In this document: positions 1 through 8,748 of the stretch, in pieces
Position numbering within the stretch: the first letter of the stretch is position 1
Layout of the letters: each line of letters opens with the position of its first letter
Source: DAIOEK01 sp964648485
Lineage (GTDB): Bacteria; Chloroflexota; Anaerolineae; Anaerolineales; Anaerolineaceae
Assembly (NCBI GenBank): GCA_964648485.1
Contig: CAZYOF010000002.1
Coordinates: 1-64,000 of the forward strand
Length of the DNA: 64,000 bases
Direction: 5' to 3'
The notes under the pieces: generated by a model
The model's input: the letters and a program-made list of their open reading frames with translations, nothing else
Databases searched by the model: none
What the model was told of the DNA's origin: nothing
Made by a program: the position numbers and the translations under genes

Positions 1-62
1 TGCTAACCTAAGGATACTTCTGACTCACCTCTTTTGTTAAGGTTCAGTAATTTATAGAAAGT

Positions 63-194
63 ATGTTACACGTACCAGATTTCTGGATAGCACCGGATTC
101 AGAGCATACCACCGCTGTTCAGGATTATCCCGTAGAGTATGAAAAAATCATTACTTCGTTTTTAATTGAGATTATTAATAATGATAATAATTAA
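63..194 (+). pseudogene. C-terminal remnant of an alpha/beta hydrolase
   Basis: A 43-codon open stretch resembles the last strand and helix of alpha/beta hydrolases: a Trp-Ile-Ala-Pro stretch, then SEHTTAV with the usual catalytic-His position, then a YPVEYEKIITSF helix. All three frames immediately upstream are closed by stops within the first 60 bases, so this is not the visible end of an intact gene. A perfect intrinsic terminator follows directly. I infer a decayed hydrolase gene whose body lay to the left. It is too short to name with certainty. Confidence 0.45.
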
Positions 195-231
195 GGAGCA
201 GCGTTGGTAAAAGCTGCTCCTTGTTGGTTTT
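195..231 (+). terminator. Intrinsic terminator after the hydrolase remnant
   Basis: An 8-bp perfect stem (GGAGCAGC with GCTGCTCC, 10-nt loop) is followed by a T-rich run TTGTTGGTTTT. It starts at the stop codon of the remnant ORF and so marks the end of the former gene. Confidence 0.65.
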
Positions 232-259
232 CTCCAAAAAATCTCAAATTTACATTTGA

Positions 260-1381
260 CTACTCGCATACTTCATAGCAGACTACCTGAGCGCCAAACA
301 CATAACACACTTCTCTACAAACTTTATCTTTTACTTTTTTCTCGGGAATAGCTGGAGGACAGACTCCTGGTTCATTACCCTTTGGCGTAAAACCAGAAGC
401 TGAACGGCAGGTATTGTCTAATGCGAATAATTCCTTAAGTGGATAGTAATCCTTCTGGCTTTTTGTAGGAGAGCCTGCCTGTTCGTATGTGAAGAAGTCA
501 TTATGATCAAATCGGTCGAATTGGTCAGGACCCAGTGCTGCCCATGCGCCCCAAAGGAAGTAAGGAGATACTTCCAAAACCGAACGCTTGAAAGCGATCT
601 CTATCTTTTGCGGATCTTTTGGTGAAATCCGCGACCAGGCAAGGTCGGAATCTTGCCCTGAACCCGCATCAAAGATGTTTACCTCATAACCATCTTGTGT
701 AACGGGACCTTCGCTGAACATTGGCTTTAGATAGCCAACATCGGCATTGGCATCCTTCCAGACAGATACTCCCTCTACCGACCAATCAGTGCTCATAGGT
801 AGTTTTGTCCAGATAAGAAAATCACCACTTCCATCGAGGTCCTCATCGATTTCAATACCATAGCCCAGAAGCCCATCAGTTGAGAGGGATGGATCTTCCT
901 GTAAACGGATAATGGTGTAAACAAACTCATCATCTTTGTTTCGAACCATATTAGCTTCAATGATGTCGATATATGGGATATATTTCATATCCTGGGCAAA
1001 TGGACGTTCGAATTTTCCCAGGAGAAACTCATCCCCACCATAAGCTTCCCGTCTGTCTGCACTGCGGATAGAATCCTGATCGTACATCACCTGAGGTTTA
1101 TCCGAAGGAAGGGACGAGATGGGGATCATACTGTGAATAATCGGAGTTGGTGGTGAGGCTGATTCAGGTTCAGATGTGGGTGGAGGTAGTGTAGGTTCTG
1201 CTACTTCGGGTGTAGGTGGTTCTTCAATAACAGCTGGTGTATTTAATAGAGTTGGAGGAGATTCTTCGGGAATGGGGGTTTCGCCTGTGACAGGGATGAT
1301 ATCCTTTCCGGTAAAGCTGCATGCTAATGTGGTGATAAGAATCACAATGATGATGGCTGCGATTTTGTGAGTATCCTTCAT
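260..1381 (-). CDS. Predicted lipoprotein with Pro/Thr-rich linker and Cys-rich C-terminus
   Basis: A lipoprotein of 373 residues. A hydrophobic signal (about residues 7-19) ends in a lipobox with Cys21. Residues 30-85 are a Pro/Glu/Thr/Ser-rich tether, then a globular domain of about 230 residues, and a tail with several Cys in the last 20 residues (VCREVCY and VCYEVCE). It should be anchored on the outer face of the cytoplasmic membrane. The folded part reads as beta-rich but matches no family I recognise. A GGAGGG Shine-Dalgarno sits 4 bases before the ATG. The signal, lipobox and linker are seen directly; the function is unknown. The clustered C-terminal Cys could form disulphides or bind metal, which is speculation. 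Confidence 0.8.
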   Translation of the reverse strand: MKDTHKIAAIIIVILITTLACSFTGKDIIPVTGETPIPEESPPTLLNTPAVIEEPPTPEVAEPTLPPPTSEPESASPPTPIIHSMIPISSLPSDKPQVMYDQDSIRSADRREAYGGDEFLLGKFERPFAQDMKYIPYIDIIEANMVRNKDDEFVYTIIRLQEDPSLSTDGLLGYGIEIDEDLDGSGDFLIWTKLPMSTDWSVEGVSVWKDANADVGYLKPMFSEGPVTQDGYEVNIFDAGSGQDSDLAWSRISPKDPQKIEIAFKRSVLEVSPYFLWGAWAALGPDQFDRFDHNDFFTYEQAGSPTKSQKDYYPLKELFALDNTCRSASGFTPKGNEPGVCPPAIPEKKVKDKVCREVCYVFGAQVVCYEVCE

Positions 1382-1521
1382 TTCGCCCTCCTTATTAGGG
1401 TAACGAAACTACACAGCATCAATCGTAAGATATTTTATTAAATTCATTATAGCGACAAGTAGTTGCAAATAAAATATTAACAATTTTGATTTAGGAATGG
1501 GAGAGTCAATTAAAAGAAAAG

Positions 1522-1593
1522 TGATCCACCAGGGACTTGAACCCTGAACCAACTGATTAAGAGTCAGCTGCTCTGCCATTGAGCTAGTGGACC
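1522..1593 (-). tRNA. tRNA-Lys (anticodon CTT)
   Basis: A complete cloverleaf reads on the minus strand: a 7-bp acceptor (GGTCCAC with GTGGATC, one G-T pair), a D arm GCTC/GAGC, an anticodon stem GCTGA/TCAGT with loop CTCTTAA (anticodon CTT, reading AAG), and a T arm CAGGG-TTCAAGT-CCCTG. The discriminator base is A and CCA is not encoded. A consensus promoter lies just upstream. Confidence 0.95.
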
Positions 1594-1608
1594 ATCGGGC
1601 AATCGAGT

Positions 1609-1636
1609 ATTATACCCGAAAAGAAGGTCATGTCAA
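1609..1636 (-). promoter_or_regulatory. Promoter of tRNA-Lys
   Basis: On the minus strand TTGACA and TATAAT are both perfect consensus, separated by 16 bases. The -10 lies about 15 bases before the mature tRNA 5' end. This is a strong constitutive sigma70-type promoter. Confidence 0.85.
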
Positions 1637-1682
1637 CCAGCCCTACACAAGCCCTTAAGATATTCATAATTTTGCCTATAAT

Positions 1683-1892
1683 ATGTGTATGAGCGTACAA
1701 GGTGTATCCAATGACCAGGTAATGCAATTGCTGCAGAGCATTGAGCAGCGACGGAATATCGGGCAGCAAATTGCGATCTCAGTCATAAAGCAAAACCAGG
1801 AAGTTCAAAAGAGCCAGGCTGCAGCTCTGGTGAAAATGATTCATCAGAGTACACCTGAGGGCACTGGCAGCATTGTCAATTTGCTTGTATAA
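1683..1892 (+). CDS. YjfB-like small protein (putative motility-protein family)
   Basis: A protein of 69 residues (67 if the second ATG at 1689 is used). The central helix QIAISVIKQNQEVQKSQA and the ending GSIVNLLV resemble the YjfB family, small proteins sometimes annotated as putative motility proteins but without an established biochemical role. No motility genes are nearby, so the family name should not be read as function. There is no clear Shine-Dalgarno, and a TATAATATG stretch overlaps the start. A strong bidirectional hairpin follows. The family call rests on pattern resemblance only. Confidence 0.6.
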   Translation: MCMSVQGVSNDQVMQLLQSIEQRRNIGQQIAISVIKQNQEVQKSQAAALVKMIHQSTPEGTGSIVNLLV

Positions 1893-1897
1893 AACAA

Positions 1898-1925
1898 CCG
1901 CCGGGAAGTACACCCGGCGGTCCTA
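1898..1925. terminator. Bidirectional terminator between convergent genes
   Basis: An 8-bp perfect GC-rich stem, CCGCCGGG with CCCGGCGG and a 7-nt loop, lies between two convergent stop codons. In the minus direction it is followed by TTGTTTTATAC, so it probably ends the membrane-protein transcript best. Confidence 0.75.
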
Positions 1926-1934
1926 GATTTGCAA

Positions 1935-3557
1935 TTAATCCCATCCACTCCAACCTGGACAATCTATTCTTTCCCCATTGATCAGCGTATATTTCTGGTA
2001 CGTTGACGAGTCTTCGAGGAGTGGGTAATTTATTAATAAATTCTCTGTAAGTGGTTCTATAGCCTGTCGGGCAGCAATTATTCCAAAGTGGTACGCACCC
2101 CAGAAAGTATCTGCTTCTTTCAGTTGATTAACTTCATCTGTAGGTAGGTTCCAATCCTGCCAGCATCGCAATGTCGCCCCGATTTGAGTGCTGATTTCAG
2201 TGTTCGCCTGATAAGAATCTACCAGGTACGGAATGCTATCTTCTGATAAGGTCGCAAGGTACGTTGCATCTAGTTTTGATCCATTCAATGCGCGCTCAAT
2301 GTTGCCAGAAACGATATGGTAATCCACATTGATCACATTTACGGTTGTTACAAATCCAATGCCCGCAAGGAGACAGGCAAATGCAAAGAATCTCTCCTTA
2401 TGAACAAATTCTAAAATTGCTGTAACTAATAGTAGAACAGCCAGCCAAATCATAAACAATTCCGAAAAAATGCGGATCCGCGTGAAACCATATACATCCT
2501 TATATAGACCTAGCCGTTGGAAAGCGGAAATCAGGATAACCACAACTAACGCTACCAGACCGATACTTAATCCAGAAAATATATTTGTTTGAACTTTTGT
2601 ATTTCTGCGGGTAATGGCACTCATCAATTGGAGTAGCAACAGGGAGATAAATGCCACAACCAATAATTCTATAAAACCCTTCCGGGCATATTCCGCGTAG
2701 GTGAATCCATCGATGTGGATATTGGTTGAGCCTCCAAACAGGTAAGTGACCTGCGCAAGAATAAAGGTTATAAATAATGCATTTACTGCGCCCAGAATGA
2801 TGACAGCTTCAGTCCACCCCAGAAACGCCGGCAACCATGGTTTGTCGATGCCAAAAAGTTTACTATCGTCACTTTGGGTTACTGAGTGGATGTAAGCGCC
2901 GGCGAGCATGTAGCCTAATATTAGAATGTAAAACAACCGGAAAAGATATTCTGGAAGATTATCAATATTCAGTAGCTTTAGAAATTCCTGATAATACTGA
3001 TTAAATACCGGATCTCCTGCTGCGAGAAGGGAAGCAAGTACTAGAACGATCGGAATAGCCAGCAGAACACCCCTAAAGACAGCCCAGCCAATGCCAGGTT
3101 TATGGTTTCCATTTACTGTATCAATACCATTTTCTCCAACTGGCTTTTTCCTCCCATTAATCCAGGCAACAAGAACACCAGATAATGCAGAAAATACCAG
3201 GTGGAGCGGTTTAACAACATAATCGCTGAAGTTGTACATCCACCAACGTCCGCCAGTCGCTGTGATTCCGATGATAACCAATAATAGAAACGTCATAATC
3301 ACATTGATTGCCCGGGTAAACCCTTCTGCACGATATGTAAACATAACTGAGAAAAATAATACTGGAGGCAATAGCAACCACGAGGTTAATGCAATCGTTT
3401 TACCTTCACTTCGTAGAATGACATAGCCTGCGATTAGAGAAATCACTACTAAAATAGGAAAAGATATTCCGGGTGTTTTCTGCCAGAAAAGCTGATCAAA
3501 ACACCAGGCGACCAGGATAGAAATCCAGATAATGATTGAGATTCTTTTTACTGTCAT
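1935..3557 (-). CDS. DUF4173 (DUF4153-like) polytopic membrane protein
   Basis: A protein of 540 residues with about a dozen hydrophobic segments. It has the DUF4173 pattern: an N-terminal paired-helix region, a mid-protein segment beginning FIELLVVAFISLLLL, and a soluble C-terminal tail with NIERALNGSKLDATYLATLS, the typical family ending. The function of the family is unknown; it sits in the cytoplasmic membrane. I chose the ATG at 3557 because AGAGGA lies 6 bases before it. A TTG 45 bases further upstream keeps the frame open but lacks a ribosome site. It is divergent from the two-component pair that follows, so the two could share regulation, which is inference. Confidence 0.8.
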   Translation of the reverse strand: MTVKRISIIIWISILVAWCFDQLFWQKTPGISFPILVVISLIAGYVILRSEGKTIALTSWLLLPPVLFFSVMFTYRAEGFTRAINVIMTFLLLVIIGITATGGRWWMYNFSDYVVKPLHLVFSALSGVLVAWINGRKKPVGENGIDTVNGNHKPGIGWAVFRGVLLAIPIVLVLASLLAAGDPVFNQYYQEFLKLLNIDNLPEYLFRLFYILILGYMLAGAYIHSVTQSDDSKLFGIDKPWLPAFLGWTEAVIILGAVNALFITFILAQVTYLFGGSTNIHIDGFTYAEYARKGFIELLVVAFISLLLLQLMSAITRRNTKVQTNIFSGLSIGLVALVVVILISAFQRLGLYKDVYGFTRIRIFSELFMIWLAVLLLVTAILEFVHKERFFAFACLLAGIGFVTTVNVINVDYHIVSGNIERALNGSKLDATYLATLSEDSIPYLVDSYQANTEISTQIGATLRCWQDWNLPTDEVNQLKEADTFWGAYHFGIIAARQAIEPLTENLLINYPLLEDSSTYQKYTLINGERIDCPGWSGWD

Positions 3558-3722
3558 TGCAATCCTCTTATAATGGAATAAATGGGATGGAGTGGTTCCC
3601 AATTCTCAAAAAGGATACCTGATCTTTCCTTATACTTCTACTACTTGAATTGCTTCGTTCACGCACTTGAGTGCTTGTAAAGATCAGTCTGAATCCAGAT
3701 GATATTGTTTTACAGGAAGAAT

Positions 3723-4466
3723 ATGCTTCTATTGATCGTTGAAGATAATGAATCGTTAAGAAATGCTCTAATAGATGGATTCATCGCCCTGGATGGGATC
3801 GATGTAATTGGTTCGTGTAAGAGCGGCGAAGAAGCAATTGACTTCTGCCTGAAACAGATTCCAGATATTGTTCTCATGGATCTCCAACTTGCCGGAGCAC
3901 TGAATGGAATCCAGACAGCGGTTGCTATCCGAAAAGAATACCCGAGGTTGCCGGTTCTTTTCTATTCCATACAGGATGATGATGTTTATTATAGAGATTT
4001 CCAAAAAAGTGGGATATTAAGTCATTACGCATATGTACGAAAGAGTAATTATTTGCTTCCTGTTCAACTAAAACCTATTTTGTTAGATGCTATTCATGGG
4101 CGGAGTTTTATAGATCCGGAAATAGAACAACGCGTTCAAGAAGTTCGATTCTTGGATGAACAATCTCCATTGGCTGTTTTGGAACCAAATGAACAAGTTG
4201 TTGCAAAAATGATTGCACAGGGCTATACCAACGAGCAGATTGCAGAAAAGTTGGGTTTCCGTGATAAGCGAACTATTAGTCGCACCAACGGGCAGATCTA
4301 TGCTGCCTGGGGTCTGGATGCTACTACAACAGATGAAAAAGTTGCCAGAACGAGAGCCGCACTTATTGTAAACAGTGGTAGGATGCTGGAATGGTCTGAA
4401 GATGGAGAACCATTTTTCAGGAATGAGAATGGTGAATTAATCGCATGGGACGCAAATGAGTGGTAA
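3723..4466 (+). CDS. Response regulator, receiver plus LuxR/NarL-like HTH
   Basis: The N-terminal receiver domain (about residues 1-120) shows the acidic pair in VEDNES and the phospho-acceptor Asp in DIVLMDLQL. The C-terminal half carries a helix-turn-helix of NarL type (ANEQVVAKMIAQGYTNEQIAEKLGF-like, with the recognition helix region around RTISRTNGQIY). It should be phosphorylated by the kinase encoded next, whose ATG lies inside its last codons. The ATG at 3723 has AGGAAGA just upstream; an in-frame ATG 24 bases earlier lacks one. The tail of about 60 residues after the HTH is longer than usual for NarL proteins. Targets are unknown. Confidence 0.85.
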   Translation: MLLLIVEDNESLRNALIDGFIALDGIDVIGSCKSGEEAIDFCLKQIPDIVLMDLQLAGALNGIQTAVAIRKEYPRLPVLFYSIQDDDVYYRDFQKSGILSHYAYVRKSNYLLPVQLKPILLDAIHGRSFIDPEIEQRVQEVRFLDEQSPLAVLEPNEQVVAKMIAQGYTNEQIAEKLGFRDKRTISRTNGQIYAAWGLDATTTDEKVARTRAALIVNSGRMLEWSEDGEPFFRNENGELIAWDANEW

Positions 4467-6567
4467 TTTCTGGCTGGACAGTTCAATCTTAACATTATCT
4501 GTCTTTAACATCCTGATCATGCTTTGGCTTGGATCCATGATTATACTCAATGCAGAAAACCGCAATTGGGGAGTATTTGCAGCAGCAACCGGATTATTTG
4601 CCGGCACATTTTTCTTTATTAGTCACGCAGCTATACTTGGACAAAACATTGAATTGTTTAATGTAGGGGTAAGCCTCTGGTGGCATATTGGCTGGGCACC
4701 GATTATTGCCACGCCTTATGTCTGGTACATTGTTATGCTTTGGTTTTCTGGCTATTGGGATGGAATAACATCCAAGCTGCACAACCGGCATCGTTATTGG
4801 GTGAGATTAACTCTTTTTTACGCAATTCTATTATTGGTTTTGTTTGTATTTTTTAATCCACTGGGCGACTTGTCTCTTTCTGGTAATATTGATGAGTATA
4901 GCCGAAATGCGAATATTTCGAATAGCTCTGTTCTTTTTCTGGCTTATCCAATATTTATTCTTTTATGTATTGGCTTATCTATGGATGCGCTTGCCAGACC
5001 TGCGCCAGCCAGACGCCGGCAGGGAGAAAATGCTCGTGAGAGAGCTCGTCCATGGCTGATTTCAGCTGGGATGTTATTACTCATCGCGTCCGGTGGTGTG
5101 GGATTTATTATCCAATGGGTCTGGCGAAATTCACTCACAGATCCCACTCTACCAGAATTGTATGGAAATGTTGCGCCTGTCCTGGCGTGGATGGACCTCG
5201 GGTTGTCGTTGTTGATAACCTTGGCAGTTGTATTAGTAGGACAGGCGGTAGTGAATTATGAGGTATTTACAGGTAAACCGCTTCCTCGCAAAGGTTTTCG
5301 GCATCAATGGTATATGCATTTGTTTTTATCGGGTTGTATTGCGCTAACAGCTAGTCTGATTTTTCACTTACACCTCCGCCAAATTTACCTTATGCTTGCT
5401 GCTGTATTATGGACTGGAATAATCCTGGCTTGGGCAGGGTGGCGTTTTTCAGATGAACGCGAACGGACAATTCGTCAGCTGAGACCTTTTCTGTTCAGTC
5501 AGAATATCTCTGAAATGATATTTAAATCTTCAGATCAAAAACAAAATCCATTGGAGCTTCAACTACCATTCAATTCCCTGATCCATGATTTGCTTGGACT
5601 TGAACAAGGATTATTACGAATTACGGATGGATTAACCCAATTTCTACCAGCCTGTTTGGCATTTCCTGAAAACTTGGGTAAAAAACCTATTCAAATTCCC
5701 TCCATTGTTGCTGATCCAGGGGAGAACCAAGTTTTTAGCATCGAACCTGATAAGTATGATGGTTTTGAGTGGGCGATTCCCCTCTGGAGCCAGCGTGGTA
5801 GGGATGGAGTACTGATGCTGGGTAGAAAAACTGATGATAGTTTTATTACACAGGAAGAGATTGAACTTGCTCGGAATGCCAGCGAGCGTATGATAGATAT
5901 TATGATTACAACAGAATTTGCTACGCAGCTTGTTAATTTACAGCGTGAGCAAAATACTCAGCTCTACCTCATGGAACAAAAACCGCGCAGGATTATCCAC
6001 GACGAGATACTTCCAATACTGCATACCACCATCCTCTCTTTGACTAGTAAATCTAAGGAAAGCATGAGTGAATCGATTAAGCAAATTTCTCATGTTCATA
6101 GACAGCTATCTCAATTGATTCGTGAAATGCCTGGAACACCACCAGGTAGATCTTTACAAGTGGGTTTGTTATCCAGCTTACAGGAATTTATATATCATGA
6201 CTTTCCAGATGCATTTAATAGCATCGAATGGCAAGTAGAGGATCAATTTGAAGAAAAAATACAAAATCTACCTGATACCTCACGTGAGGTGATAGATTAT
6301 GCATTGCGTGAGGTGATCCGTAATGCAGCCAAATATGCTCATCCGCTAGATGGAAATAAACCTTCAATAATACTGAAATTCATTTGTTCACCTCAATTAC
6401 AAGTTACTATACAGGATGATGGTGCCGGGTTTAATCCTGATGATGTTGTAAGAGGAGATCATGGACAAGGATTACACATGCATAGTTTGATGGTGGCAAT
6501 TATTGGAGGAAGCATGATGGTTGAATCGCACCCTGATTCAGGGACAATGGTTATTATCAAGATATAG
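4456..6567 (+). CDS. Membrane-bound histidine kinase (HisKA_3/NarX-like)
   Basis: A protein of 703 residues. About eight to nine membrane helices occupy residues 10-320, then a GAF-like segment, then the kinase core. The phospho-acceptor is most likely His515 in RRIIHDEILP, followed by a HATPase domain with the N-box Asn623 (EVIRNAAKYAH), the G1 box DDGAG at 654-658 and a late Gly-rich stretch GDHGQGL. It overlaps the response-regulator gene by 11 bases, so the two are translated together and form a cognate pair. The 7TM-like N-terminus implies sensing of a membrane or small-molecule signal, not identifiable here. No partner target operon is obvious; the divergent DUF4173 gene is a candidate. 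Confidence 0.88.
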   Translation: MSGNFWLDSSILTLSVFNILIMLWLGSMIILNAENRNWGVFAAATGLFAGTFFFISHAAILGQNIELFNVGVSLWWHIGWAPIIATPYVWYIVMLWFSGYWDGITSKLHNRHRYWVRLTLFYAILLLVLFVFFNPLGDLSLSGNIDEYSRNANISNSSVLFLAYPIFILLCIGLSMDALARPAPARRRQGENARERARPWLISAGMLLLIASGGVGFIIQWVWRNSLTDPTLPELYGNVAPVLAWMDLGLSLLITLAVVLVGQAVVNYEVFTGKPLPRKGFRHQWYMHLFLSGCIALTASLIFHLHLRQIYLMLAAVLWTGIILAWAGWRFSDERERTIRQLRPFLFSQNISEMIFKSSDQKQNPLELQLPFNSLIHDLLGLEQGLLRITDGLTQFLPACLAFPENLGKKPIQIPSIVADPGENQVFSIEPDKYDGFEWAIPLWSQRGRDGVLMLGRKTDDSFITQEEIELARNASERMIDIMITTEFATQLVNLQREQNTQLYLMEQKPRRIIHDEILPILHTTILSLTSKSKESMSESIKQISHVHRQLSQLIREMPGTPPGRSLQVGLLSSLQEFIYHDFPDAFNSIEWQVEDQFEEKIQNLPDTSREVIDYALREVIRNAAKYAHPLDGNKPSIILKFICSPQLQVTIQDDGAGFNPDDVVRGDHGQGLHMHSLMVAIIGGSMMVESHPDSGTMVIIKI

Positions 6568-6591
6568 GCACCTGTTTTCACCAAAAATCAG

Positions 6592-6620
6592 TTAACAGCA
6601 AGCATAGATGGATTTATAGT
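6592..6620 (+). promoter_or_regulatory. Promoter giving a near-leaderless aminotransferase mRNA
   Basis: TTAACA and TATAGT are spaced by 17 bases. Transcription would begin around 6626-6628, only 5-7 bases before the ATG at 6633, and no Shine-Dalgarno is present. This fits leaderless translation. Confidence 0.55.
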
Positions 6621-6632
6621 ACAATCAGCCCT

Positions 6633-7832
6633 ATGGACTACAAAGAAAACTCAAAAAGTATACCGATGTCTTCTCCAGACCTTTCTCAGGCAGAGATGGA
6701 TGCTGTGATAAGTGTTTTAAATACCACTAGCTTGAGTATGGGATCTCATATTCTTGCTTTTGAAGAATCTGTTAAAGAATTTACCGGAGCAAGGTTTGCA
6801 ATTGGTGTAAATTCAGGAACTGCAGGGTTGCATCTCTGCATCCGAGCGGTCGATATTCAACCGGGGGATCTTGTTGTTACTACACCTTTTTCTTTTGTTG
6901 CTTCCACAAATGTCATTCTTTTTGAAAAAGGTATTCCGATATTCGTTGATGTAAATCCATTGACTGGCAACATGGATGTTAACCAGCTATCTCAGGCAAT
7001 TAAAGATCTCACAGCAGGCAATACCGCTGCGAAAAAATGGTTGCCAAGGCGGGGCTCTGAAAATGCGCGAAATTTAAAGGCAATTCTACCGATAGATGTA
7101 TTTGGACAGCCAGCCGACTTGGATCCGATACGCTTAATGGCAGATAAATTCCATTTGAAAATTATTGAAGATTCATGTGAAGCTCTTGGCTCAGAATATA
7201 AAGGCAAGCATGCCGGGCGTATGGGCGATTACGGAGTCTTTGGTTTTTATCCAAATAAACAGATAACAACTGGTGAAGGTGGCATGATTATCACGGACGA
7301 TGAGCAAGCTGCCAACTATATGATGGCTCTTCGCAATCAGGGAAGGGCTCCGGGTGATACATGGTTATCACACACCTATCTGGGATATAACTATCGGATG
7401 GATGAGTTGAGCGCAGCCATGGGACATGCACAGATGCAGCGAATTGATCATATTATGAATGCCAGACAACAGGTAGCAGACTGGTATTCGATGAGATTAT
7501 CTGAGATACCAGGAATTGAAATTCCCGCAGATGAACCCACCACTACTCGCAGCTCATGGTTTGTTTATGTAATCCGGATACCCCGGGGTATGAATCGGAT
7601 AGCGCTTGCTGAGAAATTAAAAATAATGGGAGTACCTGTTCGACCTTATTTTCTTCCCATTCACCTTCAGCCTTATATGGTAGAGCAATTTGGTTACAAG
7701 GTTGGAGATTTTCCTGTTACTGAAGACCTCGGAGAACGAGGTTTAGCACTGCCCTTCTCGGGTGTAATGACTGAAGACATGGTGGATACTGTCTGCCGGT
7801 CACTTCAAGCAGCCATGCAATCCATCAGGTGA
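6633..7832 (+). CDS. DegT/DnrJ/EryC1/StrS-family PLP aminotransferase
   Basis: A protein of 399 residues, normal for the family. PLP enzymes of this group transfer an amino group to a keto-sugar nucleotide during surface-glycan or antibiotic-sugar synthesis. The Schiff-base lysine is Lys209 in FYPNKQITTGEGG. Earlier marks are the N-terminal IPMSSPDLSQAEM (which can bind the next subunit's active site) and the SGTAGLHL turn that contacts PLP phosphate. A Lys/Arg-rich insertion near residues 130-148 is mildly unusual. An in-frame ATG at 6666 is an alternative start. The next gene begins 1 base after its stop, so this is probably the first gene of a three-gene unit. The sugar substrate cannot be told. 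Confidence 0.88.
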   Translation: MDYKENSKSIPMSSPDLSQAEMDAVISVLNTTSLSMGSHILAFEESVKEFTGARFAIGVNSGTAGLHLCIRAVDIQPGDLVVTTPFSFVASTNVILFEKGIPIFVDVNPLTGNMDVNQLSQAIKDLTAGNTAAKKWLPRRGSENARNLKAILPIDVFGQPADLDPIRLMADKFHLKIIEDSCEALGSEYKGKHAGRMGDYGVFGFYPNKQITTGEGGMIITDDEQAANYMMALRNQGRAPGDTWLSHTYLGYNYRMDELSAAMGHAQMQRIDHIMNARQQVADWYSMRLSEIPGIEIPADEPTTTRSSWFVYVIRIPRGMNRIALAEKLKIMGVPVRPYFLPIHLQPYMVEQFGYKVGDFPVTEDLGERGLALPFSGVMTEDMVDTVCRSLQAAMQSIR

Positions 7833-7833
7833 C

Positions 7834-8748
7834 ATGGCCACACAGGAAACACCCCGTCGTTTCACACCATTCACCCAGCGTGGCAATCTGGTATTGGGTG
7901 GATTGACGGTAGCCTTTTTAGCAATCGCTGTTATTCTCTTTTGGTTGTCATCCACCACTGATGTTGCCTGGCAATTCAGCCTTTATCTCATATCAGGGAT
8001 TTTTGCTTGTTTTCCTATTCCAATGCTCTCATATAGATTGCTGGCACTTAATCGCTCTAGTTACACAATGGATCGCAACACAATAATCCTACATTGGGGT
8101 TTGCGCACTGAATTGCTGCCAATAAGTCAAATCGAATGGATCCGTCCCGTTTCTGATCTGGCTTCTGATTTGCCATTGCCGAAGTTCCCTCTTCCTGGTG
8201 CTCTCATTGGAATAAAAACTATAGAAGGTCTGGGTAAAGTAGAATTCATGGCTGATTCTATTGAAAATGCTTTGCTCCTGGCCATGCCCGATTCGGTTTT
8301 TGTGATCTCACCATCTGATCCTCGCGGTTTTCAAGCATTATTTAACCGGTTTATTGAGATGGGAAGTCTGGAAACCGTAAAAGCAGAGTCTGTTTTGCCC
8401 TCCTTTATTCTGGGGAAGGTCTGGGATGATAGTCTGGCAAGAGCGCTTATTATTTCTACCTTCATTCTGGAATTGATATTGGTTAGCTGGGTAATCCTGC
8501 TGGTAACCTCAAAGCCTCTTGTACTTTTTGGAAATCCATTGGAACTGGATAGTCTGCCTGTACCAACAATCCGGCTTGTTATTTTCCCGATATTAGGTGG
8601 TTTTATTTTCTTGATGGACCTGATTGGGGGTTCTTTCTTTTTCCGCACAAAAAACCAATTGCACGCATCTTACTTGTTATGGGGAGGGAGTGCATTTACA
8701 TTGATTCTACTTGTAATCTCTCTCGCCAGGATAGCATTAATATCATGA
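7834..8748 (+). CDS. Membrane protein with bacterial PH-like domain
   Basis: A protein of 304 residues: two N-terminal membrane helices (about 20-65), a cytosolic or external middle domain with the bacterial-PH signature (LPISQIEWIRPV and ALIGIKTIEGLGKVEF, then VFVISPSDPRGFQALFNRF), and three C-terminal helices. The bPH domain resembles PF10882-type modules, whose ligand is generally unknown. The gene starts 1 base after the aminotransferase stop, and its own stop overlaps the DUF92 start by 4 bases (ATGA), so all three are likely co-translated. The family call is moderate; the function is unknown. Confidence 0.7.
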   Translation: MATQETPRRFTPFTQRGNLVLGGLTVAFLAIAVILFWLSSTTDVAWQFSLYLISGIFACFPIPMLSYRLLALNRSSYTMDRNTIILHWGLRTELLPISQIEWIRPVSDLASDLPLPKFPLPGALIGIKTIEGLGKVEFMADSIENALLLAMPDSVFVISPSDPRGFQALFNRFIEMGSLETVKAESVLPSFILGKVWDDSLARALIISTFILELILVSWVILLVTSKPLVLFGNPLELDSLPVPTIRLVIFPILGGFIFLMDLIGGSFFFRTKNQLHASYLLWGGSAFTLILLVISLARIALIS

